Source: Aselliscus stoliczkanus
Lineage: Eukaryota; Chordata; Mammalia; Chiroptera; Hipposideridae
Assembly (NCBI GenBank): GCA_033961575.1
Contig: CM066728.1
Location: 32,240,352 to 32,304,351, forward strand
Reading direction: 5' to 3'
DNA: 64,000 bases
Both the position numbers and the translations under genes were made by a program. The notes beneath the pieces are model-generated. The model had not been told where the DNA came from. It saw only the letters and a program-made list of their open reading frames with translations, and searched no databases. Shown one piece after another: positions 1 to 10,027 of the stretch. Each line of letters opens with the position of its first letter. The stretch's first letter is position 1.

Positions 1-740
1 TGCTAGTTCGAGAATCGCACTTTGAATAGCAAGAATTTAGAGGACATATCTGCATAAGTCTGATCTTATTCATTAAGTATAGGTTTCATTAGTTCAACAC
101 AAGAGTTCTGTTTCTGTATATGGCTCTGTGATTTTCATACTCAATTTCAATCTAATGACTCGATTTCAAGGAAACCAAAGTTCATGATCTCTCAAAGATC
201 ATTGAAACAAGGTCTTAAACTTTTGAAAAATGAAACTTGTGACAATTTTCTCAAGTACCAGGATCTTATGCTCTTCTGGCAAGGGTATACTCACTCAGTT
301 CTACCAGCAAATGAGAAATGTAGACTCAAGAAAGAGTGATTAAGAAACCAATTATGAAAAGAAATAACTCAGTGGTACAAAAAGAGGCTGATCTTACCAT
401 CTTAGCTGCAAAAAACCAGTAACATGTTTTCATCAAATGTTCCCAGATATGATAGTATCTTAGCCATTTTAGTTGCATTAAGAGGTAACTGATTGATGTT
501 AATAATACATTCTATTCAATGAAGAACATAGAGGGTGAGTCTAATTGTTTTATGGGAATGGAACTTCTTCCCTCGTTGACTCTAAGCACAGAGATGATTT
601 GGGATATAGCTGAATGTTTTCAGTAACAGTTACAGATGACACTAACCATGAATACTCTATTTTATAAAAGAGAGATATAAACAATTTTGTAGGTATAGAG
701 TATATGGAAAGGACTTTTGAAGACAACTAAGATTTACTAT
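1..740. other. Intron 6, no recognised feature
   Basis: Read on the minus strand for the expected next LVRN exon (Y-S-K-G-A-S segment) without success. No repeat recognised. Confidence 0.5.
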
Positions 741-784
741 TAATATATGTATATAAAGTTTATATATATGAAGAGAGTCATATC

Positions 785-1062
785 ACACACACACAGAGAC
801 ACACACATATGCACACAGACATGCACACACAGACACACACATACACACAGATGCACACAGACACACACAGAGACATACACATGCATACAAACACATACAG
901 ACACAGACACAAACACATACAGACACACACAGAGACAGCCAGACACACAGAGACAGCCAGACACACACACAGTCACACACACAGACACAAACACACACAG
1001 TCACACACCCAGACACACACACATAATCACACACCCAGACACACACACAGTCACACACCCAG

Positions 1063-1097
<35 letters not shown>

Positions 1098-1142
1098 GAC
1101 ACACAGTCACACAGACACATACACACAGTCACACATACACGC
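785..1142. repeat. Complex (CA)n microsatellite
   Basis: About 355 bases of CA/CACACAGA units with variants such as ACACACAGAC and CAGTCACACAC, arranged as higher-order blocks. The apparent open frames on both strands come from the absence of stops in the repeat and are not genes. Confidence 0.95.
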
Positions 1143-1189
1143 ACCGGTAGCTCCTCCTGCAGAACAAAAAGCTCCCAGGTGCTTTCTCT

Positions 1190-1440
1190 GCAGAGCATGA
1201 TGACAAAGGCATGAGCTTTGCAGTCAGAGGAACCTGGAAGTGAATCACATCTCTAACATTTAATAACTGTGAGACCTTGAACAACTTACTTAATGCTTCA
1301 GTTTCCTCAACTGTAAAATAGGAAAAATAACAACTACCTCAGTTGACTGTTCTGAGGATTGAATAAGATGATGCATGTTTAAAAGTCACACTACCTGACA
1401 GTGAATTCCTAAGTGCTCCGTGAATGGTAAATACAATATT
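1190..1440 (+). mobile_element. MIR SINE
   Basis: Contains the MIR core: TGTGAGACCTTGAACAACTT, CTTCAGTTTCCTCAACTGTA, then TACCTCAGTTG and GAGGATTGAATAAGATGATG. An old, diverged copy in intron 6. Confidence 0.8.
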
Positions 1441-1484
1441 GTCATCATCATTATCCTCCTCATCAGACTAGATCCAGACAACTG

Positions 1485-1575
1485 GGTTATAATCACAGAT
1501 CTGTCCCAATCAGGCAAATGACCTTGGGAAGTCACTTAACCTTTCAATACTTCACTCTCTTGATCTATATAATGA
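1485..1575 (+). mobile_element. MIR fragment
   Basis: CAAATGACCTTGGGAAGTCA followed by CTTAACCTTTCAATAC matches the central MIR core; the ends are lost. Confidence 0.6.
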
Positions 1576-2309
1576 TGTCCAATCAAGGGCAGGAGAAGCA
1601 GGGGCACCACAGAGCGGCTGGGCAAAGGATGGGGTAGGTGGCATGAAGCTAGGGCATTAAGAGGCTGCTATATCAATAACTGAGATTTCACAAACAGATA
1701 AAAAAAATTTTTTTTTTAACTTTCTGTGGGGCCAAGATAGGTTTGTTGATTTTCTAATCAACATAAACCAAATATCATCTATCTACTATCACCATTCTTT
1801 CATAAAAGAAGAGAAATTTAATACCATTATTATAGAAAGAATATAACCTTAGAATCTCCTTCCAAGTGAAAAAAATTTAGCCTGTATGGAAGGTCTGGCC
1901 AGTGGAGATCAGCATTTCAAATAACAATACACTCTTTGAATGACTGAAGGTTGGGAGAGGAGAAAAGAGGCCAAGAATTGAGCCTAGGAAACACCTGGGA
2001 GAGGAGATGAGGGAGGGGCAGCAAAGAGCAGAAGGAAGAGCGGCCTCCAGCGTCAGAGGGAAGACAGAGGCAGGACCTCTGGCTTGCAATAAAGACGTGA
2101 GGTCTGTCAAAGGATAATATTAAATCTAAACATTTAAACATTTAAATCAAATAAAATCAATTTGGCTTTATCATGCTGTTCTAAAAGCACTACCTAATTA
2201 CTCTAAATAAATTATCAGAAATATAATTTTCACTTGAAATCATCAGAACTGCATACCCATAAATTTATTTGTTCATATTACTATTTCCTAAAAACAACAA
2301 AACAATATC
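1576..2309. other. Intron 6, no recognised feature
   Basis: AT-rich unique-looking sequence. No exon or repeat recognised. Confidence 0.5.
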
Positions 2310-2412
2310 AGCTATAATATACATAATATCAGCTATTAATATTATATATAATATCAGCTATATTATGTGTAGTATTATTTATATATATATATATATAAAT
2401 ATAATATAGCAT
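2310..2412. repeat. AT-rich low-complexity stretch
   Basis: AATATCAGCTAT occurs several times with AT runs, then a (TA)n core near 2380. No other signal. Confidence 0.75.
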
Positions 2413-2454
2413 GTTATTTATCATTCAAGTCATAGACTACTGATTACAACTGCT

Positions 2455-2835
2455 TTAAAATTTAATCCTGGTAGGAATAAGTGACAATAACCTAAAATCT
2501 AACAACAGGGAAAGATTATATACATACACTTTGTAAGGTGACATAATAAAATATTTAGGAAACCCTTTAAAATCTTGTTTTCAAAAATAATTAATGATTT
2601 GTGGAAATGCTCTTGATAAAATATGAAGTAGAAAAGGCATTACATATTTCTGTGTAACTCTAACTATTATGAATAGTAACAATAAGTAAAGCCTGGAAAA
2701 AGCAAACATTAAAAAGATAACACTGATCATCTCTGGTATTACAGATAATTTAATATTTCTTGTATTTTTCTGTATTTTACACATTTTCAACAATGAATAT
2801 GCATTACTTTTATAAGTAAGAAAAAATTATAAATG
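2455..2835 (+). mobile_element. L1 3' end
   Basis: Diverged L1 3' region ending AATATGCATTACTTTTATAA. It stops about 20 bp from the exon 6 donor. Confidence 0.65.
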
Positions 2836-2855
2836 AATTTAATAGACATACTTAC

Positions 2856-2969
2856 TTTTGGGAGTTTAGGATATAAGTAATTAATTACTTCAAATTCAAA
2901 ATAGGTTGTAACACCTTCATTGAGCCATATATCATTCCACCAACTCATGGTAACCAAGTTTCCAAACCA
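2856..2969 (-). CDS. LVRN: LVRN exon 6, third zinc ligand
   Basis: 114-bp exon of exactly 38 codons, residues 422-459. It begins [13 protein letters not shown] and contains W-L-N-E439-G-V; Glu439 is the third zinc ligand, 18 residues after His420 as in all M1 enzymes. The rest reads [18 protein letters not shown]. The acceptor is CTTCAAAAG|TGG behind a long pyrimidine tract, and the donor is CCAAAA|GTAAGT, phase 0. The following exon, which should carry the Y-S-K-G-A-S segment, was not found in positions 1-2855 and presumably lies outside the window. Confidence 0.94.
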
Positions 2970-3243
2970 CTTTTGAAGATGGGAGAAAAAAAACAGCTTT
3001 TTAAAATTTAACTAATATTTTTTGTAACTGCATGTTAAATAAATATAAGGTCAAAGACCTAAAATTAAATTTTATTTGCTATCAATAAAACAGGACTCCC
3101 AAAAGCATGTTGTTGTTTTAACATGAAGAGATATCAGTCATGCAATTATCTGAAATAATTATTTCACATTCAATGATTGAAAACAATTTTTCAATCTGTT
3201 ATTTTTGTGCTGTTCATAAACAATGTACACTATGGTAGCATTT

Positions 3244-3329
3244 TTTTTTTTTTTTGAGGGCAGTGTCACTGGCCCTCACATGCGGGACCGAACCGGGGCC
3301 GCTGGCCTCCCAAGCCAGCGCTTAACTAG
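3244..3329 (-). mobile_element. Short tRNA-derived SINE (type A), 5'-truncated
   Basis: T-run, then GAGGGCAGTGTCACTGGCCC and CAAGCCAGCGCTTAA. The head is cut before GGCCGGCC. Target duplication GGTAGCATTT at 3234-3243 and 3330-3339. Lies in intron 5, about 265 bp past exon 6 on the plus strand. Confidence 0.88.
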
Positions 3330-4541
3330 GGTAGCATTTCTTAAACTGTTCACTTTGCCCATAAATTAAATAGAGCAGAAGTTCTGAATGTTCACTTAAT
3401 ATCTACTAATTACAGCATCTTATACTCTAGACTATGTCAGGATTTTGGGGTAAACAGTTATTATGGTTTAAGAATATGATTTGATCTGTGCCATGTACAA
3501 ATCACTCAAGTAATCATATGTTCTGCAAAATAATCCAGCTATAATTATTTTGTATTTGAGCTTACCAGAAAGAAAGTGCCAAGCAGATGATGAATAGAAT
3601 CAGGAAAAAAAAAAAAATCACAATAATTTCCCAAACCAACAAATCCACAAGCTGGTATTTAACCAAATTCTCATAACAGCTGTGATGTCCTAATAGTAGC
3701 AGCCTGTATTCCAAAACAATGTATCGCTTAGGCTATAATAAAAAATGACACTTTGGGTGACTGACCAAAACTTGTGAGAGTGTGTGTTGACTGTGTAACA
3801 GGGTGTTACACAATCCCAGTTCTTTCACAAAATTTCTTATGGATCTATATAACAAGAAGATAACAATTGCATAATTTAGATGACTTCTTTCTTGACAAAC
3901 TTGTATTAATGGAGTCAAGGTCAAAATGCAGATGTGCGAATATCATCAAATCAAATAACTTCTAAAATCACAACATGAAAGCATATAGATCTAATGAAAT
4001 GAATCTTAGTTTATACCACCTTTGTGGATGCAGTTCAAGGATTAATTAACATGCATCTCACTAACACTAATATATTGCCTACATCCCTTTAACGCTTCTC
4101 CAAAAAAAAAAAAAAAAAGGTTTATAACAATATACTGATGAAATGTGGATATCTTTCAGTGACCGTTTACAATGTACCTTATTTTGAGGTTTATGAAAAC
4201 AGATAATCAGGTCTGTTTGGTTTATTTTTCCTGAAGTGGATTTTGTGGAACAAAGCTAATCTTTGGGTGGAAATACCTGACTCTCAAATGGACTGTAAGG
4301 TCTCATCACTATGATCCAACTATCACCAATCGTTCAAGTCCACCCAAGATCTGATTACACAGATCCTTCTTTGTTTTTACTCACTAGCCCATTTTTCAAA
4401 TATATAGATATATATATCTATATATTTTTTTTAATTTGGTATACAGCAGTTTTTTTGTTTGTTGGTTGGTTTTTGCTACTTTTGGTAGAGCAGTTGGAGA
4501 ACATCTTCATGTGTAATAAGAAAGAACATTTTACCACATGC

Positions 4542-4696
4542 CTGATGTCCAACCTCATGGGAGACAATGTAGGAGATCACCATCTTTTTTTCTGTTAGTT
4601 GATCATCGGGTTGCAGCAATAATAATGACTCATCGAATATCATTAGTCCCCAATTTTCCATTGCACGGTTGTCAAAAGCAGGCAAGGCAATCATAT
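4542..4696 (-). CDS. LVRN: LVRN exon 5, exopeptidase motif and HExxH zinc site
   Basis: 155-bp exon covering residues 370-421. It carries the exopeptidase motif, seen here as R380-A-M-E383-N-W-G, and the zinc motif H416-E417-V-G-H420 followed by Gln421. In this enzyme family the two His ligands and the catalytic Glu coordinate zinc and water, and Glu383 contacts the substrate amino terminus. The canonical motif is G-X-M-E-N; human laeverin has His in place of Gly, and this gene has Arg (codon CGT). The acceptor is CCACTTAG|ATATGA. The exon must end at CATCAG for Trp422 to follow in frame, and the next bases are GCATGT, so the intron would use a GC donor. Confidence 0.93.
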
Positions 4697-4764
4697 CTAA
4701 GTGGATTTAAATGGAGGGAAAAATTGAATCATATCTTCCAAAAATTTTGAGATTTCCAGATATA

Positions 4765-6390
4765 AATATCTCAAAGTTAAATCATACAATTACTGAAAGA
4801 AAATACAAGAATATTTATAACCTGAGAGTAAAGGCTTTAAAGACAAATACCAAAGACAGAAGCCAGAAAATAAATTATTTTAACTATATGAAAATCAAAC
4901 ACTTTTGATAAAGGACTTGTATCCAAAATATGCAAAGAACTCTTAAAAATCAACAATAGGAGTTGGTTTAGGACATCAGCTCTGAGCAGCAGGACCCTGG
5001 TTCAGATCCCACATATGAGGGCCAGGGACTCTGCACCCTCTACAGCTAAGATGGTGAACAACAGCTCAACCTGGAGCTGGGCTCCTGTGAGTCCCGGGCG
5101 ACAGCATAGCAGCAGCACCTGCTGCAGTGGGCTGCCATGAGCTACTGTGAGTGGCTGGCAGCCAGTGTGAGCAGCCGGCATCTGGCATGAGCTGCTGTGA
5201 GTGGCCGTCCAATGACCAGTGAGCAACTGCCTCAGCCAGGAAGAGTGCAATGATCACAATACCAACATGGGTCAGTGAAGTGACATCCTCCACAACTAGA
5301 CTGAAGAACAAAAAGACAGCAACTTGTCTGTTCCCCTTCCCTGATTCCCCAATGCTGTTCCCCTCTCCCCCAATTCCCCCAATAAAATCTTAAAAAAGAA
5401 AAAAAATCAACAATAAGCAAATAAACAACTTAATAAATTTGGCAAATATCAACAGAGATACTTTACTAAAAAGGACATACAAATGGCAAATAAGCATATG
5501 AAAAGATATTCAACATCATATGTCATTAGGAAATTGCAAATTAAAACAATAAAGAGATACCACTAACATACCTACTAGGATGGCTAAAGTCCAAAACACA
5601 ACAGCAAATGCTGGAGAAGAAATGGAACAGCAGGATCTCTCATTTGTTGCTGGTGGTAATGCAAAATGGTACAGCCACTTTGAAAGACAGTTTGGAGATT
5701 TCTGATAAAGCTAAACATAGGCTGACCATTCAGTCTAGCAAATGGCTCCTAGGTTTTTATCCAAATGAGTTGAAAACTTAAGTCCATACAAAAACTTGCA
5801 CACAAAAGTTTATTGCATCTTCATTTGTAATTGTCCAAAATGTGAAGCAACCAAGATGTCCTTCAATAGGTGAATGGATAAACAGTGGGACATCCACACA
5901 ATAGAGTATTGTTCAGTGATAAAAAGAAATGATCTATCAAGCTATGAAAGGTCATGGAGAAACCTTAGATGTATATTACTAAGTGAAAGAAGCCAGTCTG
6001 AAAAATCTACATGTGGTATAATTCCAACTATACATCACTACAGAAAAGGCAAAACTATAGAGAAAGTAATAAATCAGTGGCTTTCAGGGACTTTGGGGGA
6101 GGGGGCAGGATGAACAGGTGGAACATAAGGAATTTTTATGGTAGTGACACTATTCTATATGATACTGCAATGGTTTATACATCTATTATACATTTGTTAA
6201 AATTCATAGAGCTGTGCAACACAGAGTAACCCCGAATGTAAACTATGGACTTTCATGAATAATAATGTATTGATATTGATTCATCAGTTACAATAAATGT
6301 ACCACACTAATGCAAGATATTAATAGCAGAAACTGGGGCAGGGCATATACAAAAACAGGTATATTAGAACTCTCTAAAAACTCTATTTAA
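4765..6390 (+). mobile_element. L1 3' part with nested SINE
   Basis: C-terminal ORF2 and 3' end of an L1 (GGCAAATAAGCATATGAAAA, GATGTCCTTCAATAGGTGAA), interrupted by the SINE at 4959-5401. The frame is broken many times. It begins about 70 bp upstream of exon 5. Confidence 0.85.
4959..5401 (+). mobile_element. Long tRNA-derived SINE (type C) in L1
   Basis: Full-length copy of the longest SINE type here: a tRNA-like head (GTTCAGATCCCACATATGAG), a middle made of degenerate repeats of GTGAGTGGC and GGCAGCCAGTGTGAGC, then ACCAACATGGGTCAGTGAAG and AACAAAAAGACAGCAACTTG, and an AATAAAATCTT tail. Target duplications AAAAATCAACAATA at 4945-4958 and 5402-5415. Confidence 0.9.
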
Positions 6391-6394
6391 AATT

Positions 6395-7095
6395 AAATAT
6401 TTTAGTTCACCAAAAGACACCATAAACAAATTTGAAAGGCAAACAACAAACTGGAAAAAATATTTGCAGCATATATCACAAATAGACAATATTTTTTCAT
6501 TATTTAAATTCCTCTGGTGAGGGTTGAACTGGTACAATTTTTCTGGAGCCATCCAGAAAAATGCTTCATAATCTTTAGACATGTTTCTACCCTTTGACTA
6601 AATCATTCGACTTTTGGAATTTATACTAAAGCAAATAGCACAGACATTTGTAAACATTTCCTTACAAGGGTTTTCATTAGCATTTTGAAAGTAGTGCCCC
6701 CAAAAGTGGTAGAATCAGTCCAAATGTTCAACCATTAAGGATTAAATCAATCATTTTATCAAACTGATATATAGGCATTCGGCCTTAAAAATAACAATAA
6801 AAAATATTTAGTTATCTGGACACAAAAAAAAGCCATTCAAAGAACAGTGTCACCTGTACGTTGTCATCTTTGTTAAAAACAAAGAAGCAAATATAGAAAA
6901 GAAAGTGAACCAGACTAAGACAGGCATTGGAATATACACCAAATGTCAGCCATGGTATGGCTGCTGTGGTTATGTATGCGTGGTAGCATTACAAAGGATT
7001 TTCCTTCTCTTTTTTGTGCTTGTCTTTATTGTTCCAAAATTTCTACAGTGTGATCATTTATTACTTTTATAACTAGAACAATAAAAGTTATTTTT
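6395..7095 (+). mobile_element. Older L1 fragment(s)
   Basis: CACCAAAAGACACCATAAAC, AGTCCAAATGTTCAACCATT and the end GATCATTTATTACTTTTATA follow L1 3' order, with much divergence. Confidence 0.6.
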
Positions 7096-8008
7096 ATTTT
7101 TTCTTTTGCCAATGGAAGAAATATCATTCTTATAATCCATGCTACATCGCCTAATGAATGTTCTGTGCTGTGTTGTGTTCAATAATTCAAGTTGACTTTA
7201 CCCATGGTTGTAGTTGACAGGGTGTAGTCAAGTGTGTACTCAGGTCATTACATAACATCTACCAGTTAGTGCTCTATTATCTTGGGACAAACTTGGTTGC
7301 CTTAGCATAGGTTGCCCATTTCTCTAACCTTCCTTTTCCTCCACCCACTCCCAATCCCACCCACCAATCCATGTCAGAGGAAAAAAATATATTTATATAA
7401 TACCCTCCATTTAGAGAGAAAAAACAATAAACAACTTTCTGAGCTGAGTGGCTCACACAATTTTAAGGACATACAGTATAGATCTATGTGAGAGAAAATG
7501 TTTATATATTTCCTCAAGGATCATATTATGTACACACATGATTCCAATTTCATACAACAAAAATTCACAGATGGGACCCTTAAGTCCTAATCTAATGACT
7601 CATAACTAAAAAATATGTTTTAAAAACCAACGAAACCTTAGTAAAGGGAACTGGAGTAACTCACGCAGGCCCGCTAAAAGGATCCAGAACATTGCATTGC
7701 ATACTTGCATTATGAGAAAAAAGAACAGAATGCAAGAGAGGAAGGGTCTAAAGATGTAAGCTGCTGGTGAAGACCCAGGAGGGATCTAAAGCCTGAGAGC
7801 TCACAGAACACCTGCAGGGCACTTGGCACCACACTGAGAAAGAGAGCAGACAGGCCTCTCTGTGTGAGGAAAGGGATAGAACTAACTCCCAAATGGCAAC
7901 TAAATGGGGACAATGGGTCTTTGGAGGTTGGTCTGGATATACTTTGATCTCAACCCAGAGTCCCCATATAACAGAAAATCAATCGCATTGGAAGGGAAGA
8001 TGCCTCAC
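7096..8008. other. Intron 4, no recognised feature
   Basis: Unique-looking sequence between the L1 fragments and exon 4. No coding signal. Confidence 0.5.
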
Positions 8009-8135
8009 CTGTTTTTGGAAGAGGGTAACTAATATTAAATAAATCTTCCAGAAAAGAGAAGATGGGACCTGTGATATTCAAAGCAAAGTCTGCAGTTCCA
8101 TTGGCAATGGCATCTTTCCGGGCCCAGATGTGTAT
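8009..8135 (-). CDS. LVRN: LVRN exon 4
   Basis: 127-bp exon covering residues 328-369 and the first base of codon 370. It begins I-H-I-W-A-R-K-D-A-I-A-N-G-T, the entry into the thermolysin-like catalytic domain, and continues through A-L-N-I-T-G-P and L-F-N-I-S-Y-P-L-P-K-T. Three N-X-S/T sequons fit an extracellular glycoprotein. The acceptor is GATTTAG|ATACAC and the donor ACAG|GTGAGG, phase 1, matching the next exon. Confidence 0.95.
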
Positions 8136-8548
8136 CTAAATCAAAACAATTAGGCAGTGATTAGGAAAAGCAGTAGTGATTTTGGAAAGTGGCAGCCTGC
8201 TTGCTCCAATTCTCTCATGCTCTAGAGCCACAGTCACACTTTTTCAGAAGCTACGAACCAAAATGCATACACGTGCTGAGAAAAATCCAGAATGGTATTC
8301 ACTAAGTTGTGAACAGTGGCTCACCCAGAAAAGTGTTATTTCAATCTTTTGTAGTTACATGTATAACTATTGTAACCCCAAAACAATCTGTGACATGGTG
8401 TCTACCCCACAGAAAATGTAGATTAAACGTCAGAATAAAAGGGGACCTTGGGCCCTTGTTTCCCTGTGATGGACATATTTCCAATGTTTCAAAGCAGAAC
8501 TGTGCAGGTAGTGAAGGTGATACCACAGTATGGTGTATGGTGCCTATT

Positions 8549-8699
8549 TTTTTTTTTTTTTTTTTTAGCTGAGCCATCCTGCCACCTGTTGGCAGCTCAA
8601 TGGCAACTCAGCTCGGGCTGGCATCGAACTGCCCTTGCTCAGAGCTCAGCTCTCACTCTTGAGCGAGCTCTTAACCAACTGAGCCACTCGGCCGGCCCA
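8549..8699 (-). mobile_element. tRNA-derived SINE (type B), antisense
   Basis: T-run, AGCTGAGCCATCCTGCCACC, TGTTGGCAGCTCAATGGCAA and the complement of the GGCCGGCCGAGTGGCTCAGT head. Target duplication GTATGGTGCCTATT at 8535-8548 and 8700-8713. Lies in intron 3, about 410 bp from exon 4. Confidence 0.9.
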
Positions 8700-8713
8700 G
8701 TATGGTGCCTATT

Positions 8714-9814
8714 AAATCAATTTGAATCACTCCAATTTAAAATGGTTTGTTAATGGAAACAGTAATTGTTCCATCTTATTTTCAAAATGTGAAATACGGA
8801 TAATTTCTCTATTTTTAAAAAGTTCATCAAAAGTCTTAATGATTTTACAGTTGATGAAACAAGTGAATTCTATGTTCTGTTTATGATACTTCCCCTTTAG
8901 TAGGTAAGAAGAGATCCCTGCCGTGTTTTGTTAGTTTAATATAGCCATGTCGTTATTCGGGCACTTGGGAACTTATTTGAGTGACTGTCATTTGCTGTTG
9001 TTTTAACATGATTCTTTTAATGTGAAATCATTTCATACCCAACAACAATACCATCTAAGCACTTTGTAATGGGGTTGCTACTATGCATGCTATAGAACGT
9101 GTATTCAACTCAATAACCCTGAAATGAAAGTTGGAGGGAGATGAGGGAATTAAAATAATTGTTCTTATGTGAGTACAGTTAATTTGAAAAAGAGCTCTCT
9201 GCAAAACATTAGAGAAAATGCTAAGAAAATGAAAAGCAGCACAATATTTGCTGATTGTTGTACTCCGAGAACACGTTCACGTTACTTTGCTTTAATTTCT
9301 GCTGGAAAATTTGCCTTGAATTATATGAATTTTGAATTATGTGAGGTCTTCAGGAACGCTCCCCTTTCAGAAAATGCAACCACCTGTTTTTGAAGTTTCC
9401 TGCCTTGATCCCTCATTCCTTTCATCATCCTCCATGCTGCTGAGGTCTCATTAGGTAGGGAAACAGGAGCCCAGGACTCAGCTCTGCCCCTTCAATAAAC
9501 TTACCCTCCCCATTCTAGTTCTAATTTCTGGGGCAACAGTAAGACTGCTAAACCAAAGCCCACACTACTTGCGTGGAAAGAAGAGTCACTGTTCCACACA
9601 TTCAAGATAATGAATGCATTTCAATTGTAGCCTTTTTGGAACATAATGGCAATAACAATTACTTCTGTATGTTACTTTTCAGTTTATAAAGCTCCTCCCA
9701 TAAACTACCGTTCTATAAGCCAAAAGGCAGGCAAATGGTGGAAGTTTCAAGTTGGATGGGAAGGGTAGGTGGACTCTGGTAGGGTAGCAAAGAGCATTTT
9801 GGAGATGCAGCCAT
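8714..9814. other. Intron 3, no recognised feature
   Basis: Unique-looking sequence between two SINEs. The short open frame at 9169-9393 has no recognisable product. Confidence 0.5.
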
Positions 9815-9827
9815 AAGGTTCCTTCAA

Positions 9828-10015
9828 GGGGGCCTGATTGGCTCAGTTAGTTAGAGTGCAGTGGTCATAACATCAAGGTTGCCAGTTTGATTCCCACATG
9901 GGCCAGTGAGCTGCACCCTCTACAACTAGATTGCAAACTTGACTTGGAGCTGATGGGTACTGGAAAAAAAAACACTGTTCTCCAATAAAGTTGTTTTGTG
10001 TTATTTTTAAAAAGA
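9828..10015 (+). mobile_element. tRNA-derived SINE (type D)
   Basis: GGCCTGATTGGCTCAGTTAG head, GTTTGATTCCCACATGGGCC, TGGAGCTGATGGGTACTGGA and a tail ending in TTTTTAAA. Target duplication around TTCCTTCAA at 9815-9827 and 10016-10027. Confidence 0.85.
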
Positions 10016-10027
10016 AAGTTCCTTCAA

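Noticed and set aside
747..1214. Open frames rich in His/Thr or Cys/Val on both strands
   Set aside because: They are translations of the CA microsatellite, which simply lacks stop codons.
1..2855. Next LVRN exon in the left end of the window
   Set aside because: No minus-strand match to the expected Y-S-K-G-A-S or downstream segments; the stretch is repeats and AT-rich sequence.
4528..4541. GT donor seven bases after CAG at exon 5
   Set aside because: It would shift the frame before the invariant W-F-G-N of exon 6, so the GC donor is preferred.
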